In this document: positions 50,959 through 59,592 of the stretch, in pieces
How the letters are laid out: the number at the start of each line of letters is the position of its first letter
Position numbering within the stretch: the first letter of the stretch is position 1
Assembly: GCA_004296885.1 (NCBI GenBank)
Contig: SCVN01000002.1
Span: 1 to 64,000 of the forward strand
Length of the DNA: 64,000 nucleotides
Direction: 5' to 3'
From: Nitrospirota bacterium
Lineage (GTDB): Bacteria > Nitrospirota > Nitrospiria > Nitrospirales > Nitrospiraceae
Notes under the pieces: model-generated
What the model was told of the DNA's origin: nothing
What the model saw: the letters and a program-made list of their open reading frames with translations, nothing else
Database searches by the model: none
Translations under genes and position numbers: made by a program

Positions 50959-51477
50959 ATGCGACACCGTTGGACCTGTTCAGGCTACGTATTGGTCATG
51001 ACCCTGGCATGGCTGGCCGGCTGCGTTTCGGTCCAGGTCGAGCCGCTGTCGCTGGAGCCCTATCCCCCTCGCCCCGGCGGGCCGCCCGCAGCCTTGGAGG
51101 CTGACCCGGCCCGGCCTCACGTGAACTTGGCGCGGTTTATTGCCACCAGCGACTCCGATTACGTGGACGAGGATACGTTGAGAGGGAAAATCCTCGTCTC
51201 TGCCGGCCGGTATGGCGCCGATGCCGTGGTCATGGGCAAGTACGATCTGATCGAATCCAACAGACTGGGCCAGACCTATCAGTCGACGAACGCTCCCGGG
51301 ATGCAGAATTCTCTTTTCGGCGGCATGGGGAGCGGGATGCCGTTTTTTTTCGATCCCTGGACGTATGTGCAGGCGCCGGTGGATCGGGTGGAGTATCTCC
51401 AGTACCAATCGGGCATCGCGATTCGATACAAAGACGGGGCCACGGCCGCTCTCCATCAAGGCGGTCCGCCATCCTGA
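50959..51477 (+). CDS. Lipoprotein of unknown function, paralogue of the 54.9-kb gene
   Basis: A 172-residue lipoprotein from ATG 50959; upstream in-frame starts give no signal peptide. The lipobox is LAGC. The mature protein has RGKILVSAGRYGADAVVMGKYD, then a Gly/Met/Phe-rich stretch (LFGGMGSGMPFFFDPW), then a last strand GIAIRYKDG. The same layout, GADAVV plus a Gly-rich linker plus (G)LAIRY at the end, occurs in the protein at 54934-55452, so the two are distant paralogues of a small envelope family. They bracket a cytochrome/heme-porin cluster. Function unknown. Confidence 0.7.
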   Translation: MRHRWTCSGYVLVMTLAWLAGCVSVQVEPLSLEPYPPRPGGPPAALEADPARPHVNLARFIATSDSDYVDEDTLRGKILVSAGRYGADAVVMGKYDLIESNRLGQTYQSTNAPGMQNSLFGGMGSGMPFFFDPWTYVQAPVDRVEYLQYQSGIAIRYKDGATAALHQGGPPS

Positions 51478-51497
51478 CGAACACGAAAGGAGCAGCT

Positions 51498-51977
51498 ATG
51501 CGAGAGCGGATCTATCTCCACCTAGTGGCGGCCCTCCTGCTGACCGGCTGGGGCTGCGCCGCGGTGGCTCCGCCCCCCGAGGCGGCTCATCCGGCGGACC
51601 TGGTCGTGACCATGCTGGAGCGACACCTCGGCCAGTTGGATGCCAACGTTGATCGCTTGGACAAGCAGCTTGCCGATCTGCAAAAAGTGCCGGAGACCCC
51701 GGATCCCACCTTGCGCGAAATTCGCGCCCTGGACCTCAGCGGGTGGCAGCTGCACCAGCAACAGTTGAAGGTCCAACGCGAACACTTCCGGTTTGCCCTG
51801 GAGCAGCTCCGGCAGGTGAAGGCCCATCCGGACAACAAGGCCCAGCTTTTGGAGCAATGGACCAAGCATGAGCAGGACTACGAGCGCGCTCTGGACGGCC
51901 TGCGGCAGCAGCGGCATCAGTTGGAGCAGCAGCGGCACAAGGTCGAGGCGCAAGTGGTGGAGCGGTATCTGCGCTGA
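51498..51977 (+). CDS. Coiled-coil lipoprotein
   Basis: A 159-residue protein with a signal ending GWGC (lipobox-like, TGWGC). The rest is almost fully helical and coiled-coil, rich in Gln, Leu, Arg and His (e.g. LGQLDANVDRLDKQLADLQ; QQRHQLEQQRHKVEAQ). It follows the previous lipoprotein by 21 bases with an AAAGGAG site, so it is in the same operon. Probably a periplasmic structural or chaperone-like protein; no specific family is recognised. Confidence 0.7.
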   Translation: MRERIYLHLVAALLLTGWGCAAVAPPPEAAHPADLVVTMLERHLGQLDANVDRLDKQLADLQKVPETPDPTLREIRALDLSGWQLHQQQLKVQREHFRFALEQLRQVKAHPDNKAQLLEQWTKHEQDYERALDGLRQQRHQLEQQRHKVEAQVVERYLR

Positions 51978-52068
51978 GAAGACCGGTCCGCCGTTGTGGG
52001 CCTGCGATCTTGCGTCGGTTTGGTGATCGGGGTATCCTTGCCGGTCGAAGCGGCGATAGGGGAATGGG

Positions 52069-52554
52069 ATGTCATCGGGGAACGCGGTCATGATGCGCCA
52101 GGAAGTTCGAGCCATTCTCTCTCTGCTGCTCGTGGCGCTGGTGGGCGTACTGCTATCCTGTGCGCGGCATGATCCGCTGGCCCCAAAGGTTCCGGCCCAG
52201 AATATGGAGGAGGCCAAGGCCCTGAAGGCTCCGTTCGGAGCGGCCAAGAGCGCCCCGCCGGAGATCGTGGCGGAAGGCAAGCGGCTCTTCGAGGGCAAGG
52301 GGGCCTGTATCCACTGTCATGGCGAGGGCGGCAAAGGCGATGGGCCGGCCGGCAGCAAACTGTACCAACATCCCGCCGCAGATTTCACCAGCTGTAAAAT
52401 GCATGAACTACGGACCGATGGGGAGCTGTTCTGGACCATGGACCACGGAGTGCCGGGTACGGCGATGGTGGACATGGTGCACAGCGGCAAGCTGAAAGAG
52501 ATCGAGGCCTGGAAGATCGTCGCCTATTTGCGGTCCCTCTGTACGTTGCCATGA
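52069..52554 (+). CDS. Monoheme c-type cytochrome, membrane-anchored or lipoprotein
   Basis: A 161-residue protein with an N-terminal hydrophobic signal ending LLSCAR (lipobox-like). The cytochrome c domain has heme motif CIHCH, preceded by GKRLFEGKGA, and a likely axial Met in the second half (GTAMVDMVHSGKLKE). The C-terminal WKIVAYLRSL is the family's last helix. It likely shuttles electrons in the periplasm, perhaps to or from the adjacent heme-porin protein. The start could be ATG 52069 or the ATG ATG at 52090. Confidence 0.87.
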   Translation: MSSGNAVMMRQEVRAILSLLLVALVGVLLSCARHDPLAPKVPAQNMEEAKALKAPFGAAKSAPPEIVAEGKRLFEGKGACIHCHGEGGKGDGPAGSKLYQHPAADFTSCKMHELRTDGELFWTMDHGVPGTAMVDMVHSGKLKEIEAWKIVAYLRSLCTLP

Positions 52555-52617
52555 TCGGGCGCCCGGCAGGCACGAGTGCCCTCGGTTCCCGGACCCTTCG
52601 ACGGAGGCCCTGACGCC

Positions 52618-54066
52618 GTGATCATGCGCATGTTGAAACGACGCAGCCTCATCATCATCGTCTTCGGCCTGATCGCCTTCCTGAGCTACGAGTGGAGCCT
52701 GCTCGTGCCGAAGGCGGACGCGATCCCGGCCTTCGCCCGCAAATACAATTTCGCCTGCAACGTCTGTCACGTGCCCGGGTTTCCCAAGCTCAACGACTTC
52801 GGCAACCTGTTCCGGGACCATGGCTATCAACTGGGCGCGGAGAGCGACTTGCCGGAGCACGAGAGCATCAACATGGGCTACTGGCCGGTCTCCTTGCGGA
52901 CGCAGGTGGGCTATCGGAGCCTGACCTACGGTCCCCCCGGCGCCCGTGGCGGCGAGGTCTCCACCGGCAGCTTCGGGTTCAAGACCCTCAATTTGCTCTC
53001 TTACGGGGTCCTGGCGAAGGACATCAGCTACGGCATCATCTATGCGCCGGCCCTGAACAGCGGGAACTATGGATCGGCGGCGACGGGCGGAGACCTGCCC
53101 AATGCCTTCGTCCGGTTCAACAATCTCCAGCGCTTCCTGGGCGGGGACGCGAACAGCTACTTGATGAATTTCAAGGTCGGCAAGTACGAGCCGGAACTGC
53201 CCTTCAGCGCGTTCCGCAACCCGACCCAGTTCAACACGCCCATCGTGTTCTACAACTATCGGGCTGGCACTCCCTACAACTCGGCCAACTTTCCGTCGAA
53301 CAGCGCCGTCAGCAATGGCTACGGCAACGCCACCATGTCGTCGTTGCAACAGGGCCTGAACGGAGCGGAACTGGCCGGGATCAAGTCCACCTCGGTGACC
53401 AACGGGTACTTCCGGTATTCCCTGAACGCCTTTTCGACCACCGGGCCTTTCGGGAACAACGGGGGGCGCAACATGATCTTCTACGGCCACGCGACCCAGT
53501 CCTTCGACGGGTACGGGATCGTCAGCGGCCACCGAGTCGGCGTGTCCTGGTGGCACGGGGATTCCCCGACCACGCCCAACGGGCTGACGACCGCCAATGG
53601 GACCGCGTCCAACGGCAAGACCTTCGACCGGATCGCGCTCGATGCCAGTACGACCTTCGACGGCCAGTGGAACCTCTTTGGCTCGATCATCCATGCCAAG
53701 GACAGCAAGGACCTCATCGCCAACAGCGCTACGTTGGGGCCCAGGCGGGATGCGGTGTGGAACGGCGGATTCGCCGAACTGGATTGGTCCCCCAACCAAC
53801 TGCCGTTCTTCGGGACGCCGGGCTGGATGCTTCTCTACCGCTATGACCTGATCCGCAACGAGCAGCAGGGTGTCCGCACGGTTCCGGGCGACTACAACAA
53901 CGTGGACTCCCACACCTGGATGACCCGCTACTATATCCACCAATCAGCCCGTACGGACGTCGCCTGGCACACGGAATACAATTGGTTCCGGACCAGGGCA
54001 ACGGGAACCAACGGCCGGGACACGGTCGGGCAGCTCTTCTTCACGGGCATCGACTTCGCCCTGTAA
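52618..54066 (+). CDS. Heme-porin: outer-membrane beta-barrel with N-terminal c-type heme motif
   Basis: A protein of 482 residues. I chose GTG 52618 because GGAGG lies 10 bases upstream; ATG 52624 is an alternative. The signal peptide is followed at once by IPAFARKYNFACNVCHVPGFPKLNDFG, with one CxxCH, and then by a long beta-barrel region rich in aromatic strands, ending GIDFAL. A c-type heme at the barrel mouth would let it pass electrons across or at the outer membrane. The family is common in organisms with extracellular electron transfer or nitrite/iron oxidation; a precise role is not known. The preceding gene is a monoheme cytochrome. Confidence 0.82.
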   Translation: MIMRMLKRRSLIIIVFGLIAFLSYEWSLLVPKADAIPAFARKYNFACNVCHVPGFPKLNDFGNLFRDHGYQLGAESDLPEHESINMGYWPVSLRTQVGYRSLTYGPPGARGGEVSTGSFGFKTLNLLSYGVLAKDISYGIIYAPALNSGNYGSAATGGDLPNAFVRFNNLQRFLGGDANSYLMNFKVGKYEPELPFSAFRNPTQFNTPIVFYNYRAGTPYNSANFPSNSAVSNGYGNATMSSLQQGLNGAELAGIKSTSVTNGYFRYSLNAFSTTGPFGNNGGRNMIFYGHATQSFDGYGIVSGHRVGVSWWHGDSPTTPNGLTTANGTASNGKTFDRIALDASTTFDGQWNLFGSIIHAKDSKDLIANSATLGPRRDAVWNGGFAELDWSPNQLPFFGTPGWMLLYRYDLIRNEQQGVRTVPGDYNNVDSHTWMTRYYIHQSARTDVAWHTEYNWFRTRATGTNGRDTVGQLFFTGIDFAL

Positions 54067-54073
54067 CAGGATC

Positions 54074-54925
54074 GTGAACATCTTGAACCCTCTTACGATG
54101 TCTTGGCCGACACTGCTGCTCATCATGGGCGTGTCGTATCTCGCCCAGGCTTGTTCCGGCCCGCAGCCGGCCCGCATCGTCTGCGGCCAATGTGAAGAGG
54201 AAGACCGGTTCGTCCGCCTGCAGGCCCGCAGCGACGCGCCGGGACCGGAGCGCCGGTCGTTCGCCCATCCGTTCACGCTGAGCCAACAGGACTGGACGCT
54301 TCTGTTGCGCAGTCTGCGCATGCAGCGCATTGAGGAGGCCTTCCCGCTGCTGGCCTCGAAGGGGACGCCGGCGGAGGCGTTCACCGCCGAGGAAACAACC
54401 TACCTGAGCGAGACCTTCTCCAAGGCCTTCGCCAAGGCCGGCACGGATGATTGGGTCTTGTTCGCCCTGACCCGCCGATCGTCGACGGAGGTCAGCGAGT
54501 TGACGACCGGCGCCTGCTATATCGAAGGGGAGCGGCTGCACGTGCTGCTGGCCAACTATCGGTTTCCGGTCACGCTTCCCGGCGTCCGGGCGCTCTTGTG
54601 GGAGCAGCCGCTCTATGCCTATCCGCCGTTCTATGCCGTGGCGCCGGGGGAGTTTCAGACCCTCGCCAGGCGGTATGGACTGCAGGGGCGCCTGATCGCC
54701 TCGGGGGTGCCGGACATCACCATCGACATCAAGCCGCTGCTGTTGGCGTCGCTCGGCTCCAAGCCTGCCGCGCCGCCGGGCAAGGCCGATGGGGCTCAGG
54801 CGGGGCCGGCTTCGGGAGCGTCCGTTGAAGACTCGCTGGCGTTGCTCCAACGGCTGAAAGAACGGGGCCTCGTCACCGAGGACGAGTACCGAGAGAAAAA
54901 ACAACAACTCCTGAATCGGTTTTGA
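54074..54925 (+). CDS. SHOCT-domain envelope protein
   Basis: A 283-residue protein. The N-terminus has a signal-like hydrophobic segment ending YLAQAC (possible lipobox). It has a CGQC motif near residue 38, a central alpha/beta region (about 60-220) without a family I recognise, and a C-terminal SHOCT motif (LLQRLKERGLVTEDEYREKK). The GTG at 54074 follows AGGATC; an ATG at 54098 is an alternative. It sits 8 bases after the heme-porin gene and almost abuts the next lipoprotein gene, so all are likely co-transcribed. Confidence 0.75.
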   Translation: MNILNPLTMSWPTLLLIMGVSYLAQACSGPQPARIVCGQCEEEDRFVRLQARSDAPGPERRSFAHPFTLSQQDWTLLLRSLRMQRIEEAFPLLASKGTPAEAFTAEETTYLSETFSKAFAKAGTDDWVLFALTRRSSTEVSELTTGACYIEGERLHVLLANYRFPVTLPGVRALLWEQPLYAYPPFYAVAPGEFQTLARRYGLQGRLIASGVPDITIDIKPLLLASLGSKPAAPPGKADGAQAGPASGASVEDSLALLQRLKERGLVTEDEYREKKQQLLNRF

Positions 54926-54933
54926 CCGTCGCG

Positions 54934-55452
54934 ATGAAGATCCTCCACCGGCGTCCTCACACGGTTCTTGTCCTGGGCGTGATGCTGGCGCTGGCCGGGT
55001 GCGCCAGCGTGGACATGGTCCGGCTCACCAGCCAGCAGTTCCCGTCGAAACGGTCCGTGGAGGAGGTGGAGGTGCTGCAGCAGGTACCGGCCTGTCCGCA
55101 CGTGGCCCTGGCGGAACTACGCGTCGAGGACACCTCCGACGGCTACGGGACCATGCAGCAGAACATGCTGGAGAAAGCCGCCGGGATCGGGGCCGACGCG
55201 GTGGTCTTCGCAAAGCCCGAAGAGCAGATCCAGCATCAAGTCACCTATCAGCCGGGTATGATGATGAGTCCTTTCGGGTACGGAGGATTCGGCTACGGCG
55301 GGATGATGTATGGGCCCTATCCCTATGGCATGGGCTATTACGGCGGGTATCCGGCCTATGGCGGGGGCGCGGCCGTCCCCTACGACGTGGAGGTCAAATC
55401 GCTCAAGGGCTTGGCCATCCGGTACATTCAATCGTCGGGGCCCAAGTGCTGA
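54934..55452 (+). CDS. Gly/Tyr/Met-rich lipoprotein, paralogue of the 51-kb gene
   Basis: A 172-residue lipoprotein (lipobox LAGC) from ATG 54934. The first half resembles other small envelope proteins with a KAAGIGADAVVFAKPE motif; a low-complexity stretch of Gly, Tyr, Met and Pro (about residues 105-150) follows; the end is GLAIRYIQ. The same ends are seen in the lipoprotein at 50959-51477. It follows the SHOCT gene by 8 bases. Function unknown. Confidence 0.7.
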   Translation: MKILHRRPHTVLVLGVMLALAGCASVDMVRLTSQQFPSKRSVEEVEVLQQVPACPHVALAELRVEDTSDGYGTMQQNMLEKAAGIGADAVVFAKPEEQIQHQVTYQPGMMMSPFGYGGFGYGGMMYGPYPYGMGYYGGYPAYGGGAAVPYDVEVKSLKGLAIRYIQSSGPKC

Positions 55453-55516
55453 CCCGAGCTTCCCTGAATCCTTTCCTAACCTCCTGATCCTAACCTTCAG
55501 GGCGGTCACTCTCTTC

Positions 55517-55538
55517 GGCCGGTTTGCCTAAACCGGCC
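55517..55538. terminator. Bidirectional terminator hairpin
   Basis: A perfect 9-bp stem, GGCCGGTTT and its complement, with a GCCT loop sits between two converging genes (lipoprotein on the plus strand, small membrane protein on the minus strand) and fits a shared terminator. Confidence 0.65.
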
Positions 55539-55559
55539 AGAGCCATCCATACCCTCCGG

Positions 55560-55691
55560 TCAGGGCACGCCGCTCAGTTCCTGCAGTTCATCCATGAGGA
55601 TGTGGTTGTTGAAGTGCTCCGTGGTGCGCAGGAGGACGAACAGGAGCGTGAAGGTCACGAAACAGGCGATGATCTTGTGCAGGAGCTTCAC
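55560..55691 (-). CDS. Small single-span membrane protein
   Basis: A 43-residue protein starting at GTG 55691, with GGAGG six bases upstream. One hydrophobic helix (IIACFVTFTLLFVLL, residues 7-21) and a soluble tail rich in His, Asn and Glu (EHFNNHILMDELQEL). Too short for family assignment. The strong ribosome-binding site and the shared terminator support a real gene. The gene is divergent from adenine deaminase (130 bases between starts). Confidence 0.6.
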   Translation of the reverse strand: MKLLHKIIACFVTFTLLFVLLRTTEHFNNHILMDELQELSGVP

Positions 55692-55819
55692 CGTGTCCCT
55701 CCGGCGTTCGCGCCGACCTCCTGTGTAGCAGAATCCCGAGCCTGAGGGAAGCGGCCGCGCCTTGACCGATGCGCCCGGAGCCAGTATGGTGGACTCACGA
55801 GCATCGGAGCGCAGACCCC

Positions 55820-57607
55820 ATGGCCGGCAAAACCACCTACCGGACGCCCGAAGAGCTCGCCGCCCACATCCGCGTCGCGCGGGGGCTCGAGCCGGCCGAC
55901 CTCGTCATCAAGCACACCCGTTTCCTGGATGTCTACAGCGGCGCGTTTTTGCCCGGGGATGTGGCCGTCTACCGCGGGCGCATCGCCGGCACGCAGCAGG
56001 TCTATCAGGGCCGGCGCGAGCTGGATGGCTCCTCCCTCCTCGTGGTGCCCGGCTTCATCGACGCCCACGTCCATATCGAAAGCAGCCTCCTGACGCCGGC
56101 CCGGTTCCAGCAGATGGTGCTGCCCTCAGGCACGACCACCGTGATCTGGGACCCGCACGAGATTGCCAACGTGCGCGGGGTGGACGGGTTGCGCTGGGCC
56201 CTGGCGGCGACGGATGGTCTGGATCTTGATGTCTTCGTGATGCTGTCCAGCTGTGTGCCCTCCACCAGCCCCGAACGGGAGTTGGAGACCAGCGGGGCGG
56301 AGCTGCACGCCGACGATCTGGCGGCTCTCTGCGACCATCCGCGCGTCCTGGGCCTGGCCGAGATGATGAACTATCCGGGCCTCCTGGCCGGGGAGCCGGA
56401 CGTATTGCGCAAGCTGCTGGCCTTCCAGGAACGGCGGCTCGACGGCCACTGCCCGGGGTTACGGGGCAAGAAGTTAAATGCCTACGGCACCGCGGGCATC
56501 CACAGTTGTCATGAGTCCACGACCCTGGAGGAAGCCCGGGAGAAATTGCAGAAGGGACTGCACGTGCTGATCCGGGAGGGGTCCTGCGCCAAGGATGCGG
56601 ACGCGCTCCTGCCGCTGCTGGACGACTATTCGTCGGCCGTCGTCGGCCTCTGCAGCGACGACCGCAATCCGGCCGATATCGTCCGCGAAGGCCACATCAA
56701 CTGGATCGTGGACAAGGCGCTGCGCGCAGGCCTCAGGCCGGAGGTTGTCTTTCGCGCGGCCGGCTTCGCCACGGCACGGGCCTACGGGTTGGAGGATCGG
56801 GGTGTGGTGGCTCCCGGGTTCCTGGCGGATTTCTGTCTGGTCAGGCCGAAGGAGGCCGGTCGGTGGGAGTCGGGTCTGGCGGTCGAGGCGGTGTACAAGC
56901 GCGGCTCCCTCGTGGAGCGGGCGGCGTTGGAGGTCGCCTCCATCTCCTCACGGACACAGGCCTTGGCCGGCCATGGTTCCAACCTGCGTCTCGCCGCCTG
57001 TACGGCAGCCGACTTTCAGGTTCCGGCTGCTCCCGGCTTGTTGCAACAGCGGGTCCGGGTGATCGGCGTTCGGCGGCGGCAGATCGTGACGGACTTGCTG
57101 GAAGCCACGTTGCCGGTGTTGGACGGATCGGTGCGCGGCGATGTGTCGCAGGATGTGCTGAAAATCGCCGTCTTCGAACGGCATCGAGGGACGGGGAGGC
57201 GCGCCGTCGGGTTTGTCAAAGGATTCGGGATGCAACGGGGCGCGCTCGCGACGTCCATCAACCACGATTCCCACAATGCGATCGTGGTCGGCGCAGATGA
57301 GGCTCTTATGGCTGTGGCCCTGAACCGGCTGCGCGAGATCGACGGGGGCATCGTGGTCGCGCTGGATGAGACGAGCCTCGAGGCCTTGCCGCTGCCGATC
57401 GGCGGGCTCATGTGCGACCGGGCGCCGCAAGAGGTGGCGACGGCGCTCGAACGGCTGCGCGGGCTCGCCAAGACCTTGGGCTGCACATTGGAAGAGCCCT
57501 TCATCCAGCTCTCCTTCCTGGCCCTGCCAGTCATTCCCTCGCTGAAGATCACGGACCGGGGGCTGGTGGATGTGGAGCAGTTCCGCCTGGTCGGGACGGT
57601 AATGTAA
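55820..57607 (+). CDS. ade: Adenine deaminase
   Basis: Ade converts adenine to hypoxanthine in purine salvage. The 595-residue metal-dependent amidohydrolase has HVHIESS (metal ligands), PHEIANVRG, a His in GHCPGLRG, HSCHEST, and CSDDRNPADIVREGHINWIVD carrying the catalytic Asp. The C-terminal half matches the family (NHDSHNAIVVG; LPLPIGGLM). Start ATG 55820 was chosen for the conserved length; an upstream in-frame start would add 17 residues. No other purine genes lie nearby. Confidence 0.95.
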   Translation: MAGKTTYRTPEELAAHIRVARGLEPADLVIKHTRFLDVYSGAFLPGDVAVYRGRIAGTQQVYQGRRELDGSSLLVVPGFIDAHVHIESSLLTPARFQQMVLPSGTTTVIWDPHEIANVRGVDGLRWALAATDGLDLDVFVMLSSCVPSTSPERELETSGAELHADDLAALCDHPRVLGLAEMMNYPGLLAGEPDVLRKLLAFQERRLDGHCPGLRGKKLNAYGTAGIHSCHESTTLEEAREKLQKGLHVLIREGSCAKDADALLPLLDDYSSAVVGLCSDDRNPADIVREGHINWIVDKALRAGLRPEVVFRAAGFATARAYGLEDRGVVAPGFLADFCLVRPKEAGRWESGLAVEAVYKRGSLVERAALEVASISSRTQALAGHGSNLRLAACTAADFQVPAAPGLLQQRVRVIGVRRRQIVTDLLEATLPVLDGSVRGDVSQDVLKIAVFERHRGTGRRAVGFVKGFGMQRGALATSINHDSHNAIVVGADEALMAVALNRLREIDGGIVVALDETSLEALPLPIGGLMCDRAPQEVATALERLRGLAKTLGCTLEEPFIQLSFLALPVIPSLKITDRGLVDVEQFRLVGTVM

Positions 57608-57772
57608 CCGGCTGTTGAAAAAGGGGCAAGTGAGGCGGCTGCGCCCAATGAAGAATATCTCTGTGCGCGGTGTCTTTCCCCCACTTCTCCAGCGCATCCC
57701 GCTCGCGGTTCTGCTACTTCCATACGGAAGCGGCAGCTGCAGCCCGGTTTATCTGAATCCTCCTGTCGGGGA

Positions 57773-57801
57773 TTGACAAAGACGTCTGGACGTCATATTC
57801 T
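57773..57801 (+). promoter_or_regulatory. Promoter with palindromic operator before the methyltransferase gene
   Basis: TTGACA (57773-57778) and TATTCT (57796-57801) are 17 bases apart. The spacer contains GACGTC-TG-GACGTC (57781-57794), two copies of a palindromic hexamer. The predicted transcription start is at about 57808, next to the ATG at 57809, so the mRNA is probably leaderless. The methyltransferase's own N-terminal wHTH-like region could be the repressor. Confidence 0.65.
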
Positions 57802-57808
57802 CTCGGGC

Positions 57809-58978
57809 ATGTACAAGCGAGCTGTGCAGACCAAGCGCCGACCGGGAGAAGTGAGAGATGCGATCCTTTCCGTTCTTTCGACGAGGCCGGACGGGGCTCC
57901 TCTTCAGACCATCGAGCAGCATGTAGCACACCTCATCGGCAATTCCGCTCGCTCCAGCGTTCGTTCCTACCTGAGACTTAATACGCCCTCATTATTTGTG
58001 CGCACGACTCGAGGATATTACGGGCTGAAGACTAATGTGAGAGGGCGGAGCGCTCAGAAGGTTGCCGATCCTCAAGTCACGTATCGGCGCAGTTTCTCAT
58101 CCGGTAGAGCGCTGATCCTCGAAAGCGATTGCTTGGAATGGCTGCGCGAACAGCAGCCCAACTCCGTTCATGCCGTCGTCACCGATCCTCCTTACGGGCT
58201 TTTTGAATATAGCCCTGAGCAGCAGGTTAAGCTGAGAAGCGGAAAGGGAGGGGTCTGGCGCATTCCTCCTTCGTTTGACGGTGTCCAACGATCTCCGCTT
58301 CCTCGCTTCACGGTACTATCGGACCAAGACCTTCGGGCGCTGGAGTTGTTCTTCTTCGAATGGGCGCAGATTCTTATTCCTGTCCTTGTGCCGGGGGCGA
58401 ACGTTATCGTTGCAACGAACCCGCTGCTCTCGTACCTGGTTTCGAGCGCGTTGGTGCGTGCAGGTTTAGAACGACGAGGAGAAATCGTGCGCCTTGTCAT
58501 GACGATGAGGGGGGGCGATAGGCCCAAAGCGGCTCACGAGGAATTTTCAGAAGTCAGCGTGATGCCTCGATCCATGTGGGAGCCGTGGTTGTTATTCCGG
58601 AAGCCCCTTGAGGGAAGAGTGCAAGACAATCTTCGGAAATGGGGGACGGGAGGGTTCCGGAGACCGTCTCTAGAAAAGCCGTTCGGGGATGTTATCGCGT
58701 CGGCGCCGACCCACAAGTCTGAAAGGGAACTCGCGCCGCACCCAAGTTTGAAGCCTCAACAGTTTCTGCGCACGTTGGTGAGGGGTGTGCTTCCACTTGG
58801 AGAAGGGATCATACTTGACCCATTCTGTGGGGCGGGATCAACGCTTGCTGCGGCCGAGGCGATGGGATATGCCAGCATCGGGATTGAAAAAGATCCCCAC
58901 TATTTCGAGATGGCTCGGAAGGCCTTGCCGAAATTGTCGGTTTTCAAGAACGGAGCTCATTACAGTTTGAGCTTATAG
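57809..58978 (+). CDS. Type II DNA methyltransferase with N-terminal DNA-binding extension
   Basis: A 389-residue beta-class methyltransferase. Residues 1-80 look like a winged-helix DNA-binding domain (VRDAILSVLSTRPDGAPLQTIEQHVAHLIG). Motif IV DPPYG is near residue 130 and motif I DPFCGAGST near 340, the beta order, and the pattern fits adenine-N6 or cytosine-N4 methylation. All catalytic residues are present. The partner endonuclease is encoded convergently, with the two 3' ends overlapping by 19 bases. A leaderless start at ATG 57809 is predicted from the promoter. Confidence 0.9.
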   Translation: MYKRAVQTKRRPGEVRDAILSVLSTRPDGAPLQTIEQHVAHLIGNSARSSVRSYLRLNTPSLFVRTTRGYYGLKTNVRGRSAQKVADPQVTYRRSFSSGRALILESDCLEWLREQQPNSVHAVVTDPPYGLFEYSPEQQVKLRSGKGGVWRIPPSFDGVQRSPLPRFTVLSDQDLRALELFFFEWAQILIPVLVPGANVIVATNPLLSYLVSSALVRAGLERRGEIVRLVMTMRGGDRPKAAHEEFSEVSVMPRSMWEPWLLFRKPLEGRVQDNLRKWGTGGFRRPSLEKPFGDVIASAPTHKSERELAPHPSLKPQQFLRTLVRGVLPLGEGIILDPFCGAGSTLAAAEAMGYASIGIEKDPHYFEMARKALPKLSVFKNGAHYSLSL

Positions 58979-59568
58979 ACCCAGTTTTGCCTGAGCTTCT
59001 CAATCCCTCTTTTGTGCAAGGTCGCCGTCCGAGTCCCCAATTCTCCTCGCTGATTCTTTCGAAAATCTTCCTTGCCGACTTCTCCCAGGTAAATCTCTGT
59101 GACCGTCATCGGCGCTCTATCCCTGGCGGGCTCTGTTGAGTTGTCCACGTCATAGACGAACACACACATCCACTGATCGCGGGCGCCGTGGGTATCGACG
59201 GCGCCGCCGGCTTTCCGAGTCGTCTTGATTTCGACACCCTCGGAGCCAGCCTTGACCTTGTTGTCTGGATAGATTCCGCTGACCAGTAGATCAGGGTGAC
59301 CGTTGTGGTAAAGGTTCACGGTCAACGTGCGAGAGTGTTTAGCGAGACTTGCCGTGAGCATGTCGGACAGAACGCCTGACATGATGGCAGGTCTGAGCAT
59401 GTCATCGAGCCGGAGCAGTCCGCGCTGAACTAGGCCTCGGTTGACGTCGTAGAAGAAATCGTAAATGTCCTGCATCGCCATCTCGAAGTCCTTCAGTCGG
59501 AGTTCGAACGGCAATCGCGCTTTCTTGTTGAAGCTCCGAAGGTCGACTTCGTTGCGGGTGATTGACAT
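58960..59568 (-). CDS. Type II restriction endonuclease
   Basis: A 202-residue protein. The nuclease core fits PD-(D/E)xK: HPDLLVSGIYPDN supplies the first Asp and VEIKTT the Glu-x-Lys. The following KAGGAVDTHGARDQW is typical of restriction enzymes of this type. The N-terminal part is helical. Its 3' end overlaps the methyltransferase by 19 bases. I cannot name the recognition sequence. It probably cuts DNA that lacks the partner methylation; the pair forms a type II restriction-modification system. Confidence 0.85.
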   Translation of the reverse strand: MSITRNEVDLRSFNKKARLPFELRLKDFEMAMQDIYDFFYDVNRGLVQRGLLRLDDMLRPAIMSGVLSDMLTASLAKHSRTLTVNLYHNGHPDLLVSGIYPDNKVKAGSEGVEIKTTRKAGGAVDTHGARDQWMCVFVYDVDNSTEPARDRAPMTVTEIYLGEVGKEDFRKNQRGELGTRTATLHKRGIEKLRQNWVYKLKL

Positions 59569-59592
59569 GGCGCCTTCTCCCCCGACAGCCTG

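Noticed and set aside
57608-57772. Possible second palindromic element after ade (TGTTGAAAAAGG).
   Set aside because: Only one partial arm is visible; no matching opposite arm was found.
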